Source: Candidatus Amunia macphersoniae (GTDB taxonomy: Bacteria > Chloroflexota > Dormibacteria > Aeolococcales > Aeolococcaceae). From it: a DNA stretch of 64,000 bases. The position numbers were made by a program, and so were the translations under genes. This document shows, piece after piece, positions 8,761-16,994 of the stretch (position 1 is its first letter; each line of letters opens with the position of its first letter). The DNA is taken from NCBI GenBank assembly GCA_016464795.1, contig JAEKNN010000050.1, positions 1-64,000 of the forward strand, given 5' to 3'. Below the pieces are notes generated by a model. It searched no databases, was not told the DNA's origin, and was given only the letters and a program-made list of their open reading frames with translations.

Positions 8761-9006
8761 CCGGCTACGCCGACGGAACGATCCGGATGTACGGCCGGGG
8801 CATCCCGGAGTGCCATCGACCGCGTCCCCAGCAGTATGACGCTCTGATGGCGCACCGACCGTCAGGTGGCCCCGGCTCCGCTCAGGCGCCCAGGGCAAGG
8901 CAGGAAGTACGCCTCGCGCAGGTCGGCACCGTCGACGCAGGCACATGTCAGCGTCGCGGCATCGGTGACCATACCGAGGGCCGCGATCCACGACTGGCCG
9001 ACATGC
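8761..9006. other. Intergenic stretch without a credible gene
   Basis: Together with 9067-9163 this surrounds the fdhD remnant. Both strands have open frames, but their composition and lack of family motifs give no support for a gene. It may be the decayed body of a former gene. Confidence 0.4.
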
Positions 9007-9066
9007 TGTGAGTGCGGCATCTGCGGCAAGGCCAGCATCGATGCGGTGCGCACCATCTCCCGTTTG
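9007..9066 (+). pseudogene. fdhD: fdhD remnant (about 20 codons)
   Basis: Twenty codons read CECGICGKASIDAVRTISRL, matching the FdhD active-site region of the intact copy at 21290-22099 (CGVCGKASIDAVRTRSRF). No further FdhD sequence was recognised on either side, and no start or stop of a functional protein fits. Codons differ at many third positions from the intact gene, so this is an old or independently acquired fragment, not a recent duplication. It lies beside an oxalate/formate-type transporter, hinting at a former formate locus. Confidence 0.6.
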
Positions 9067-9163
9067 CCGTCCGGTGGCGTCACAAGGGCCGGGTGGGCTG
9101 CGCTGTGCTGTGCTGTGCGAGATGGTCGGGGGGGGGCTCGTCGATTGCAGTCGCTGCCCTCGG

Positions 9164-9841
9164 TCAGATGCAGATGTTACCCAGGACGCAGATCAGTGGA
9201 GAGGGCGTCGGTTGAGGTTGCGGCTGTGGTTGGGGCTGTGGCTGTGGTTGGGGCTGTGGCTGTGGCTGTGGCTGTGGTTGAGGTTGTGGCTGAGGTTGTG
9301 GCTGAGGGTGCGGAGCAGGTGCAGGAGCCGCAGCCGGCGCAGGAGCCGGCGCCGGGGCAGCGGCCGCGGCGTAAGGAGCAGGCGCTGGCGTGTACGAGGC
9401 GGGAGCAGGAGACGCGGCGTTTGGCGGTGCCGGCTGATAGGGTGCGGACACGCGCGCCGCCCTGCTGACTGATGGCGCAGCCACGGAAGGGCCGACAGAC
9501 GAGTGCGTGAACGGTGGAGGCAGAGCGCCGATCCCGATGTCTGCCAGCGCTGCGCCGCCCGTGCCCACGTTGTTGGACGGTGGGGGAGTTGCTGGTACAG
9601 GAGCTGGGGTGACGGGGGTGATGATGGGCGAGGAGGGTTGACCAGGGGTGGATGCCGGCGTCGATGAGATACTCGGAGCCGCAACCGGTGTTGTCAGCGC
9701 TGTTGGCGTGCTGCGGCCGCTGAGCACCACCACGGCGACCAGGCCGATGAGCACAACGGAGAACCCTGCGATCAGCCCCCTGGTGAATCTAACCATGGGA
9801 GCTGGCAATCTGTCATCCAGCGGCAGCCAAAGCACTTCCAT
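9164..9841 (-). CDS. Membrane-anchored Pro/Ala-rich protein with Pro-Gln repeat tail
   Basis: The 225-residue protein has one transmembrane helix near the start (about residues 22-42, 'GLIAGFSVVLIGLVAVVVL'), a Ser/Thr/Pro-rich stretch, an Ala-Pro region, and roughly 17 Pro-Gln dipeptides (encoded about 9205-9310) before a hydrophobic end, 'LICVLGNICI', with two cysteines. It is probably exported and wall-spanning, N-terminus inside. GGGGAGG lies 5 bases before ATG 9841. ATG 9796 is an alternative. The repeat DNA is a near-hexamer satellite (GGCTGT/GGTTGT), so length variation among strains is expected. No family was recognised. The intact frame over the repeat argues for a real gene. Confidence 0.6.
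   Translation of the reverse strand: MEVLWLPLDDRLPAPMVRFTRGLIAGFSVVLIGLVAVVVLSGRSTPTALTTPVAAPSISSTPASTPGQPSSPIITPVTPAPVPATPPPSNNVGTGGAALADIGIGALPPPFTHSSVGPSVAAPSVSRAARVSAPYQPAPPNAASPAPASYTPAPAPYAAAAAPAPAPAPAAAPAPAPHPQPQPQPQPQPQPQPQPQPQPQPQPQPQPQPQPTPSPLICVLGNICI
9205..9310. repeat. Hexamer-like satellite encoding Pro-Gln repeats
   Basis: Alternating GGCTGT, GGTTGT, GGTTGG and GGTTGA units run through the 3' part of the Pro-Gln protein gene. The unit length keeps the reading frame. Confidence 0.75.
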
Positions 9842-9867
9842 GTCCGCCTCCCCCTACTAGGACATCC

Positions 9868-9892
9868 ATGCTATCACGTTGGTCCCACCAAC
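9868..9892 (-). promoter_or_regulatory. Promoter -10 with inverted-repeat operator for the Pro-Gln protein
   Basis: On the minus strand TAGCAT (9873-9868) can be a -10. Just upstream, GTTGGT-CCC-ACCAAC (9878-9892) is a perfect 6-bp inverted repeat with a 3-base spacer that would lie between -35 and -10, where a repressor could block polymerase. Confidence 0.4.
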
Positions 9893-10012
9893 TTCACATG
9901 TCTTCACACAGGCTCGCCCAGGGTGAGGATCGCTGCTCCAGCGTGCAGCGCACCGTGACGTGGGGCGCGACGTGACGCGAGTGCCCACCACCACGGTGGC
10001 TCCCTCGCCCTG

Positions 10013-10642
10013 ATGCAGCACCGGATCTTCGCCGCCCTCTACGACCGGGTCACCGCGCCCCTGGAAAACGCTGGGCTGGCAGCGTTGCGGACCGAACTTC
10101 TTGGTCCGCTGCGGGGAGACGTCCTCGAGGTGGGAGCCGGCACGGGCGCCAACCTCTCCCATTACGGTGCTGTGAGCAGCCTGGTGCTGGTGGAGCCCGA
10201 CCCGGCCATGGCACGGCGGCTGCGCCGGCGGCTTGCCCGAATGGGGACCGCGCCAGCTCCCGAGGTACGCCTCGGCACGATCGACGGAGCAATTGCCGAC
10301 CGCTCGAAGGACGCTGTGGTGTGCACGCTGGTGCTGTGCTCTGCCGCCGATCCGGCCGCTCTGCTCAGCCAGGCGCGCCGGGTGCTGCGTGATGACGGTG
10401 CGCTGGTTCTCATCGAGCACGTGCGCGCCGGTGGTCGGGTGGGCTCACTGCTCCAGACTCTGCTGACTCCACTGCAGCGGGTCGTGGCCGGCGGCTGCCA
10501 CCTCAACCGCCGCACCAAGCAGGCCGTGGCGACGGCGGGCTTCGACGTCTCCGAGGTTCGTGAGCTTCAGATCTTCAGCACACTCCCGTTGCTCGCAAGC
10601 GGCATCGCCGGCATCGCCCGCCCCACGGGGCCGCGCGGTTAG
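10013..10642 (+). CDS. Class I SAM-dependent methyltransferase
   Basis: The 209-residue protein has the SAM-binding motif I 'VLEVGAGTGANLSHY' (about 37-51), the acidic strand 'LVLVEPDPAM', and 'VVCTLVLCSAADPAALL' followed by 'DDGALVLIEHV', which is the order seen in UbiE/METTL7-like lipid or small-molecule methyltransferases. Substrate unknown. The ATG at 10013 has no strong ribosome site. The gene stands alone, convergent with the polysaccharide deacetylase 5 bases away. Confidence 0.8.
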   Translation: MQHRIFAALYDRVTAPLENAGLAALRTELLGPLRGDVLEVGAGTGANLSHYGAVSSLVLVEPDPAMARRLRRRLARMGTAPAPEVRLGTIDGAIADRSKDAVVCTLVLCSAADPAALLSQARRVLRDDGALVLIEHVRAGGRVGSLLQTLLTPLQRVVAGGCHLNRRTKQAVATAGFDVSEVRELQIFSTLPLLASGIAGIARPTGPRG

Positions 10643-10647
10643 CGCGG

Positions 10648-11646
10648 TTAACCGCTGGTCGCGGGCGTTTGCGCGGCGAGACTCGCGATCAGCGTTGACT
10701 GCGATGGCGCCGGCAACGCCAATCCGGCGTCGCGCGCGAAGGTGGTGAGGCTGGGAGCGCCGCCAATCTCGGTGCGATGGAGCAGGTAGCGATCGCTCAG
10801 TGTTTGCGTATCTCCGTACACGGTGCTGACCGCATCGCGGAACCCCACCCCCTGGATGAGCTGTACCACGGTCGCGTTGAAGCCCCCGTACGGATAGGCG
10901 AAGTCGAGGACCGGGTGGCCGAGCAGTTGTTCGAGAGCGGCCTTGCCGGTGTCGATCTCCACGCGTGCGTCAGCGAGCGAAACGTTGATCAGATCGGTGT
11001 GGTGGACGGTGTGTGACCCAATCACCACGCCGGCCGCATCCATGGCCAGCACTTGAGCCGCGGTCATGTAGCCGGGCCGTCCGATGAAGCCGCTGACCAC
11101 GAAGTCCGTGGCCACGAATCCGTACTGCGCTAGCACCGGTTCGGCGGCGGTCGCGAAGTCCGCGTAGCCATCATCGAAGGTGAGGACGACGGGGTGGGGC
11201 GGAAGCGTCGCCTTGCCGGCGAGCGCCGCCATGAGGGTTGCCAGCGTGATTGTGTGCGCACCCTCGACGTGGAGCAGGGCCATCTGCGCGGCGAAGAGGC
11301 CCGGCGGGATCGACAGCCTGAAGCCGAGCATGTTCGGCGGCGTCGGCGCGATGGTGCGGATGTAGTGGTAATAGAGAATCGGAACGGTGAGGTGCGGTCC
11401 CAGCGGAACGGAAACCACGGCTGGTTTGGGCAGCTGCGCTTGCGGCGCGTCACCCGGACGCTGCTGGTCGAGCGGTGACCTGGGCGTGCGCGGATGCATC
11501 GGCTGCGGACCATTGACCGCGATGTGCGCGGGGTGCGATAGCACGGTGAGACTGGCAGTCGTCGATACGATGACCGTCGCCGCCATGAGTACCCCGGCGG
11601 CGAACGCGCGGCGACTGTGTGGTCGGCGAAGGCCTTGTCCTCTCAT
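10648..11646 (-). CDS. Secreted or membrane-anchored polysaccharide deacetylase (NodB domain)
   Basis: The 332-residue protein starts with an Arg-rich segment and a hydrophobic helix ('AFAAGVLMAATVIVSTTASL', about 14-33), either a signal peptide or an anchor. The NodB domain follows: 'VPILYYHYI' and 'VVLTFDDGYADF' (metal-binding Asp pair), 'VIGSHTVHHTDL' (the two metal-binding histidines), and 'FAYPYGGFN'. These enzymes remove N- or O-acetyl groups from cell-wall or capsular sugars outside the membrane. It stands alone on the minus strand with no sugar-polymer genes beside it. Confidence 0.88.
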   Translation of the reverse strand: MRGQGLRRPHSRRAFAAGVLMAATVIVSTTASLTVLSHPAHIAVNGPQPMHPRTPRSPLDQQRPGDAPQAQLPKPAVVSVPLGPHLTVPILYYHYIRTIAPTPPNMLGFRLSIPPGLFAAQMALLHVEGAHTITLATLMAALAGKATLPPHPVVLTFDDGYADFATAAEPVLAQYGFVATDFVVSGFIGRPGYMTAAQVLAMDAAGVVIGSHTVHHTDLINVSLADARVEIDTGKAALEQLLGHPVLDFAYPYGGFNATVVQLIQGVGFRDAVSTVYGDTQTLSDRYLLHRTEIGGAPSLTTFARDAGLALPAPSQSTLIASLAAQTPATSG

Positions 11647-11787
11647 CGGGTCGAACGTTTGCGGGCTTGTGCCGGTGGCATTGCCTCAGGATAGGTCAGC
11701 CAAGCCTGCTGCGACCGTACAACTCTCTTTGTTGCCCCGCCGCGGCCGTCTGATCGGACGCGGTACTCGTGTCACCGCTGCCGCTGA

Positions 11788-12930
11788 TCAGAGCCCGAGC
11801 TTCTCGCTGGCGCGCTGCACGCCCTCGACCCGCGCCGCGATCTTCTGGAACGCGATGTCTCGGGCCAGGTCCGGCGACCCGTGCTTGGGCTTGTTGTCGA
11901 TGCTGAACGGCGAGAAGCCGCAGTCGTCGGTGGCGCCGAGCCGCTCCTTGGGGATGTGTCTCGACGCGGTGACGAGGTCGTGCTCGACCTGCTCAGCGGT
12001 CTCGACAGTTGGGTCGAGCGGGTTGATGACGCCGATGAAGCACACCTGCGCAACGCCGTTGGCATCCTCGCGGCTGTGCTCGCCGACCAGCTTGTACACG
12101 TACTCCTTGTCCTTCTCGCTGGCCAGCTGCATGAGGAAGTACCCGGCGTTCATCTGGAACATCGAGGGCAGGAGCTCGGCGTAATCGACCTCGGCCGAGT
12201 GGACTGAGTCCATGTCGCCCCCCGGGCAGGTGTGGATGCCGATGTTGGTCCGCTCCTCGGCCGAGAACCTGTCGATGACGCGGTTGTTGAGCTCGATGAA
12301 CTGCTCGAGCATGTGGCGGCCGGTCCACGGATTGCGCGGGTCGTTCTTGTTGGCCAGCCGCCCCTCGGTGAAGTCGATCGACACCCGGGCGGCGCCGGCG
12401 TCAAAGGCCTGACGGATGTCCTTCTCCGCCTCATCGCAGAGGTCGGCGAGAAACTGCTCGCGCGTGTAACCGTCAATGTTGTCATCAAGCGGGTAGAGCA
12501 GGCACAGCATCGATGGGGCGATGACGGCCTGCTTCATCGGCTTGGTGGCGTAGGGCTTGGACTTCTTCAGGTAATCGGAGGCGAAGGTCTTGTACCGGAA
12601 CGGGCCCCCGGTCAGGCGGGGCAGCTGGCGGTGATGGCCGTCGTCGAAGATGGCGAAGTACTGTCCGTCCGCCGCCAGGTGGTCGGCGAGCCCGGTTCCC
12701 GCGAGGGTGTCGGTGATCGGGTAGGTGGCGAAGCTGGAGGCCCGCTGCTCCCCATCGGACACGATCGGCGCCCCGGTGGCCTCCATCCGCTCGATGGTGT
12801 CCTTGCAGGCGGCATCCTGCTGCTTGGACAGGTCGTCGTGGCTGATGTCCTCCTTGTCATAGGCGGCGATCGCCTCCTGAAGGCGGGCGGGACGCGGCAT
12901 GGAGCCGACGTTCTCGGTGGGAAGGGTCAC
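11788..12930 (-). CDS. MetE-like cobalamin-independent methyltransferase family protein
   Basis: This 380-residue protein resembles the C-terminal half of cobalamin-independent methionine synthase (UROD/MetE-like barrel): 'SMPRPARLQEAI' at the start, 'SDGEQRASSF', 'SIDFTEGRLA', the zinc-ligand candidates in 'IGIHTCPGGD' and the late 'GATDDCGFSPF'. It lacks the N-terminal MetE domain, as stand-alone archaeal-type and paralogous members do, so it may use a different methyl donor or thiol acceptor. Start GTG 12930 has GAGGAG 5 bases upstream. No methionine genes adjoin it. Exact substrate unknown. Confidence 0.75.
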   Translation of the reverse strand: MTLPTENVGSMPRPARLQEAIAAYDKEDISHDDLSKQQDAACKDTIERMEATGAPIVSDGEQRASSFATYPITDTLAGTGLADHLAADGQYFAIFDDGHHRQLPRLTGGPFRYKTFASDYLKKSKPYATKPMKQAVIAPSMLCLLYPLDDNIDGYTREQFLADLCDEAEKDIRQAFDAGAARVSIDFTEGRLANKNDPRNPWTGRHMLEQFIELNNRVIDRFSAEERTNIGIHTCPGGDMDSVHSAEVDYAELLPSMFQMNAGYFLMQLASEKDKEYVYKLVGEHSREDANGVAQVCFIGVINPLDPTVETAEQVEHDLVTASRHIPKERLGATDDCGFSPFSIDNKPKHGSPDLARDIAFQKIAARVEGVQRASEKLGL

Positions 12931-13102
12931 GGGATCTCCTCAGCGGCAAAGACCCTCGGGGTGGAGGGCACGTCAAGTGGCGACACAGGCCGCCGTACGG
13001 TACTGCTCCGGACACCCTGGAGTCACGCGGGCTCGGCCCACCTGGATGGTGCGGGCGGCCGCTGTCTGCGCGTCGCGCGCCGTCGATGCTCCCCCATCGT
13101 GC

Positions 13103-13133
13103 TTGACCTCGGGTGTACTCGAGGTGGGATGCT
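13103..13133 (+). promoter_or_regulatory. MerR-type promoter with 19-bp spacer and dyad
   Basis: TTGACC (13103-13108) and GATGCT (13128-13133) are separated by 19 bases, the over-long spacing typical of MerR-family activated promoters. The spacer carries the dyad ACCTCG-N8-CGAGGT (13106-13125) in the usual MerR position. It drives the flavin reductase fusion 18 bases downstream. No MerR gene is present in the window, so the regulator acts from elsewhere. Confidence 0.7.
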
Positions 13134-13150
13134 GGGCGCAGGAGGTCGCC

Positions 13151-14020
13151 ATGGCTGCATCACCGACGATTCCGATCGCTTGCTCCCTCACAGCCGAGGA
13201 TCTGCAAGACCGCGAGGGCGCCTGGCGAAAGCTGCTCGGCACCTCGCTTGTGGAAGTCCAGCGAGTGCCGGGTGGGATTCGCCTCTCGGTTCATCGGGAA
13301 TCAGCACGCGCATTGGGTACGTTGGTCGCCCTCGAGCAGGAGTGCTGCCCCTGGATGCAGTCGCTCCTCGACGGCCCGACGGTCACGTTCACCGCGTCAG
13401 GTGATGGCGAGGCAGCGATCCTCGACATGTTCGCGGAGGTGCTCGACTGTCGCATCCTGCTGATCTCGGGCAGCCTTCGGATCGGGTCGACCAACTCGGC
13501 AACAGTGCGAACCGCCGCATCGGTGATCGTTGCCGGGGTGTCGACCGAGATCTTCGAGGGCATGGGCGAGCTTCCGCACTTCAACCCCGACGATGACATC
13601 GAGGCGCTGCATCCCGCGGTCACTCACCTGCGCACCCGCCTGGCTGCCGCCGACGCTGTGCTGTTCTGCACGCCCGAGTATGCCGGAGCCCTGCCGGGCT
13701 CGTTCAAGAACCTGCTCGACTGGACGGTCGGCGGCGGCACGTACGACAAGTCGGTGGCGTGGATCAATGCGTCGGCCGGAAGCGGCGCAGTCGATGCGCA
13801 CGCCTCTCTGCGCACTGTGCTCGAGCGGACCGGGACAGACATCGTCGACGCGGCGTGTGCACACATCCCCGTGACTCGACAGGCGGTCGGCACTGACGGC
13901 GTGATCGAAGAGGCGGTGATCCGCGGTCGGATCGAAGACGTCCTTGGCGCGCTGGCGGAACGTGTTCGGGAGCGGCGCGCTGCACGGGTGGCGCAGAAGG
14001 TCGCAACGACGGTGGTGTAA
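13151..14020 (+). CDS. Cys-rich sensor-like domain fused to NADPH-dependent FMN reductase
   Basis: Two parts are fused in 289 residues. Residues 1-97 form a small domain with C11 ('IACSLTAEDL') and a vicinal cysteine pair in 'LEQECCPWM' (C65-C66). I know this kind of domain from the C-termini or neighbours of MerR-type metal/redox regulators. Residues 100-289 are a flavodoxin-fold NADPH-dependent FMN reductase: 'ILLISGSLRIGSTNS' binds FMN phosphate and 'CTPEYAGALPGSFKNLLDWT' is the family signature (ArsH/chromate-reductase/quinone-reductase type). AGGAGG lies 6 bases before the ATG. With its MerR-type promoter this points to an inducible metal- or redox-stress reductase. The inducer is unknown. 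Confidence 0.8.
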   Translation: MAASPTIPIACSLTAEDLQDREGAWRKLLGTSLVEVQRVPGGIRLSVHRESARALGTLVALEQECCPWMQSLLDGPTVTFTASGDGEAAILDMFAEVLDCRILLISGSLRIGSTNSATVRTAASVIVAGVSTEIFEGMGELPHFNPDDDIEALHPAVTHLRTRLAAADAVLFCTPEYAGALPGSFKNLLDWTVGGGTYDKSVAWINASAGSGAVDAHASLRTVLERTGTDIVDAACAHIPVTRQAVGTDGVIEEAVIRGRIEDVLGALAERVRERRAARVAQKVATTVV

Positions 14021-14023
14021 CGT
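14018..14023 (+). promoter_or_regulatory. -10 element TAACGT overlapping a stop codon
   Basis: TAACGT begins with the TAA stop of the flavin reductase and ends 6 bases before ATG 14030, predicting a separate leaderless transcript for the next gene. Confidence 0.45.
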
Positions 14024-14029
14024 CGCGAC

Positions 14030-14608
14030 ATGCCCTTCTGGAAGAGCCGTGGTGCGCCTGATGCGCGGTCATCCGCGCTCGCCGATGCGCAACGGTTCGA
14101 GGCGGACCTCGCCGCGGCGCGAACCACAGGTGATTCCGATGCGCAAGCGAGGAGCGCCATCTTCCTGGGCGAGGCCCGCTTTCGGGCGGGAGATCTCGAC
14201 GGCGCGGCGGCGGCGTTTCAACAGGTGGCTGATGCCGCGGTCAACGAGGCGTACTCAGGTTGTGCCCGGTCCAACCTCTTCGTGGTGGCTCGCGATTCCG
14301 GGGACCGCGAGACAGCGCGTGGGCATCTCATGCAGGCGGCGCGGTGCGGACCGGCGTGGGCCGCGACCTCCTGCGCCACCATGCGGGTCGAGGGCTGGGA
14401 GGATGATGCGAGAGCAGCGGCCACGGCAGCGTTGACCAGAGCCGGTGACAGCAGTGGCGCGACCGGGTGGACGTCGTTGAGTGAACAGCTGACCGAGATG
14501 GGAATGTTCGACGAGTCCGCCCAGGCGCTGCAGAAGGCGTCCGAGGCCACGCTGGCCCTGCGACCGGCAGCCGATCAGTTGGCTGCGGGCGACGTCGGCG
14601 GCGCGTGA
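14030..14608 (+). CDS. TPR-like repeat protein of unknown function
   Basis: The 192-residue, helix-rich soluble protein is not assigned to a family. Alternating Ala-rich helices ('DLDGAAAAFQQVADAAVNEA', 'DRETARGHLMQAARCG', 'MFDESAQALQKASEA') look like tetratricopeptide repeats, which usually mediate protein contacts. Three cysteines lie in the middle repeats. It begins 9 bases after the flavin reductase and may work with it, although its own -10 suggests independent expression. Confidence 0.6.
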   Translation: MPFWKSRGAPDARSSALADAQRFEADLAAARTTGDSDAQARSAIFLGEARFRAGDLDGAAAAFQQVADAAVNEAYSGCARSNLFVVARDSGDRETARGHLMQAARCGPAWAATSCATMRVEGWEDDARAAATAALTRAGDSSGATGWTSLSEQLTEMGMFDESAQALQKASEATLALRPAADQLAAGDVGGA

Positions 14609-14831
14609 GCGCCGGCGCCCGGGACGGACTGGTGGTGCTCATCGATCTGCAGCCGGGCGACGAGCGGCATGGCACCGCCGCCATCTACGGAGGCCAGCAC
14701 CTGACCGATGGGCGCCTGCCGCTCACCGAGCGGTCGCGCATCTACGACGACGTGATGTCGCCGGCGCTGCGGAATGGCGACCTGGGCGGTCGACCACAGC
14801 GGCAGACCAGATCCAGCCCGACCACGCCAAA

Positions 14832-14862
14832 GGGCGCCGCGATCACTGTGACCGCGGCGCCC
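14832..14862. terminator. Hairpin between converging genes
   Basis: GGGCGCCGCG (14832-14841) pairs perfectly with 14853-14862, with an 11-base loop that itself contains TCA/TGA. It lies 13 bases past the ABC ATPase stop. The T-run on the minus strand is weak (CTTTGG), so it may act as an mRNA-stabilising or Rho-aided end. Confidence 0.5.
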
Positions 14863-14875
14863 CCTCGACGGTTGC

Positions 14876-15577
14876 TCAGGCGGCGGCCACACGCACGCCG
14901 GCGCTGTCCTCGACCACGCGACCGTCCTGCAACCGCACGGTGCGGTCAGTCGATGCGGCCAGGTCGAGGTCGTGGGTGACGATGGCCACGGTGACGCCGT
15001 CCTCACGGCTGAGCCCGCGCAGCATGTCGAGCAGCTCCGCCGCGGTCTGGGTGTCGACCGCGCCGGTGGGCTCGTCGGCGAGGAGCAGTGCCGGCCGCTG
15101 GATCAGCGACCGGGCGATGGCCACGCGCTGCTGCTGTCCGCCTGACAGCTGGTCGGGGCGATGGCCGACCCGGTCGGACATTCCCACTGCCTGGAGCAGG
15201 CCCATGGCACGGTCGCGACCGTCCCTCCGATCGCCACCGCTGTAGCGAAGCGGCAGCATCACGTTGCCGAGGACGTCGAGGGTGGGGATGAGGTTGTACT
15301 CCTGGAACACGAAGCCGATGGCACGTCCGCGCAGCTCGGCGCGACGACGCTCGGGAAGGCTGGCTGCGTCGGCGCCGTCGATGAACACCTGGCCGGAGGT
15401 GGGCCGCATCAGCAGGCCGCAGATGTCGAGCAGGGTGGTCTTGCCGCTGCCCGAGCGGCCGACGATCGAGAGGAACTCGCCGCCGTCGATGGTGAGGCTG
15501 ACGTCGTCGAGCGCGTTGATGACGTTGCCGGCCTGGCGGTACTGCTTGGTGATGTTGCGAAGTTCGATGGTGGCCAT
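14876..15577 (-). CDS. ABC transporter ATPase, MacB/LolD type
   Basis: The 233-residue nucleotide-binding subunit has Walker A 'VGRSGSGKTTLLD', the Q-loop in 'FVFQEYNLIPTLDVLGNV', signature 'LSGGQQQRVAIARSLI', Walker B 'LLLADEPTGAVD' and the H-loop 'AIVTHDLDLA'. The 'QEYNLIPTLDVLGNVMLPLRY' region and size are typical of MacB/LolD-type export or mechanotransmission ABC systems. Partner is the permease directly upstream (24-base gap). The divergent two-component system 16995-18853 may control the pair. Cargo could be an antibiotic peptide or lipid. Confidence 0.93.
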   Translation of the reverse strand: MATIELRNITKQYRQAGNVINALDDVSLTIDGGEFLSIVGRSGSGKTTLLDICGLLMRPTSGQVFIDGADAASLPERRRAELRGRAIGFVFQEYNLIPTLDVLGNVMLPLRYSGGDRRDGRDRAMGLLQAVGMSDRVGHRPDQLSGGQQQRVAIARSLIQRPALLLADEPTGAVDTQTAAELLDMLRGLSREDGVTVAIVTHDLDLAASTDRTVRLQDGRVVEDSAGVRVAAA

Positions 15578-15601
15578 GTCAATCTCCTGTGGTGTGGTTG
15601 T

Positions 15602-16801
15602 TCAGCCGGTGGTGCGAAGGGCGCGGACGGGGTCCATGCGGGCGGCGCGGATGGCCGGGAGGACGCCGGCGACGGTGGCCAGCCCGGCCGCGAAGCCGAT
15701 GGCGATGGCGGTGAGCCGCGGGGTGACCAGGAACAGGCCGCCGCTCACCCCCGATGCGCTGTTGATCAGCGAGGTCAGGCCGAATCCGAGCAGCCAGCCG
15801 ACGATCCCGCCGATCACACCGATAGCCAGGGCCTCGCGCAGGTACTCGCGGAGGATGTGACCGGTGCGGGCGCCGATGGCCTTGCGCAGGCCGATCTCGC
15901 GGACCCGCTCGCTGACGGTCATGACCATGGTGTTGATGACCGACAGACCGCCGATCACCAATGCCAGGATGGCCGCGCCGACGGTGATCTCGGTGAAGGT
16001 GGCGCTGAAGGACTGGAACTGGGCGACGGTGACGCTCGGCTTGGTTGCCGAGACGCCGGGAACGTGGCTGCTGATGTCGGCGGCCATGGTGTCGAGCTGC
16101 GCAAGCGAGGCGCCGGGCGTTGTGTAGGCGGTGAACGACTGTGCCACCGTGGTCACGTCCACGCTGCCTTGCAGGGCGGGAGGCAGGCTGTCGCGAAGCA
16201 GCATCTGTCCGTCTGGCTGGGTGATGTAGCCGAAGTTGTCAGGCGCCGTCTGGGTGGTGGCCAGGATGCCGGCGACCGTGAACGGATGAGAGACGAAACC
16301 CGGCTTGGCGTCGGCAGGCCGCTGGGGCAGTTGGACGACACTGCCCACCTGGGCGCCGAGGTCCTTGGCGATCACCGAGCCGAGCAGCACCTGGCCGTGC
16401 GAGCCGCTGGCCACGAAGGTGCCCGATGCCACGCTGAGACGCAGGTCGCCATGGCTGAGCTCGCCGGGGTCGGCGGCGATGATGGTGTCCGGTGCGCCGA
16501 ATGAGGCACCGCCGTTGGTCCCGGGCTTGGCCTCGAAGGAGTAGTGCGGGTAGACCGCGACCACGCCGGGGCGGGCGGCGATCTGCTTCTGAGCCGACAT
16601 CGGCAGCAGCGGGGTGGACTGTCCGGCGGGGGTGGTCACCTGGATGCTGGAGCCGAAGTACTTGACCCCACCGTCGACCAGCGAGTTGAGGTGCTCCGAC
16701 AGCGCCCCCATGGTGGTGAGCGCGAGCACGCCGATGACGATGCCGAGGATGGTCAGCGACGAGCGCATCTTGCGCCGCCTCATGTTGCGAAAGATCTCCA
16801 T
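15602..16801 (-). CDS. MacB-like ABC permease
   Basis: The 399-residue permease has the MacB layout: first membrane helix at 'SSLTILGIVIGVLALTTMGA', a large extracytoplasmic domain (about 60-270), then three helices near the end, including 'ILALVIGGLSVINTMVMTV' and 'REIGLRKAIGARTGHILREY', the coupling-helix signature, with 'VLPAIRAARMDPVRALR' at the C-terminus. Start ATG 16801 has GGAG 7 bases upstream. An in-frame GTG 36 bases earlier (16837) has no such site. The ATPase gene follows directly, so the two form one transporter. Confidence 0.9.
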   Translation of the reverse strand: MEIFRNMRRRKMRSSLTILGIVIGVLALTTMGALSEHLNSLVDGGVKYFGSSIQVTTPAGQSTPLLPMSAQKQIAARPGVVAVYPHYSFEAKPGTNGGASFGAPDTIIAADPGELSHGDLRLSVASGTFVASGSHGQVLLGSVIAKDLGAQVGSVVQLPQRPADAKPGFVSHPFTVAGILATTQTAPDNFGYITQPDGQMLLRDSLPPALQGSVDVTTVAQSFTAYTTPGASLAQLDTMAADISSHVPGVSATKPSVTVAQFQSFSATFTEITVGAAILALVIGGLSVINTMVMTVSERVREIGLRKAIGARTGHILREYLREALAIGVIGGIVGWLLGFGLTSLINSASGVSGGLFLVTPRLTAIAIGFAAGLATVAGVLPAIRAARMDPVRALRTTG

Positions 16802-16982
16802 GGCCTGTCTCCCTTGTGGTCCGGTGAATGTGGCCATGGTCAGGGCGGAAGAGGGTCATCCGAATCCGCCTGCTGTCGCGTTCTGTGCCTGCACCGCCGC
16901 TGGCCGTGGACCGCTCGCCTACGCCCAGCGGTGTAGCGCAGCGGTACACCCGTAGGCAGACGTCAGACCGGACAACAGCGCC

Positions 16983-16988
16983 TACGCT
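16983..16988 (+). promoter_or_regulatory. -10 element TACGCT of the two-component operon
   Basis: TACGCT ends 6 bases before ATG 16995, predicting a leaderless transcript. The same hexamer precedes tRNA-Sec and, on the other strand, selD. Confidence 0.5.
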
Positions 16989-16994
16989 TGGCGC

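Noticed and set aside
14605-14979. Plus-strand ORF of 124 codons overlapping the TPR-like gene stop by 4 bases
   Set aside because: After about 65 codons it runs through the hairpin at 14832-14862 and over the 3' end of the ABC ATPase, becoming Arg/Pro-rich. No family features.
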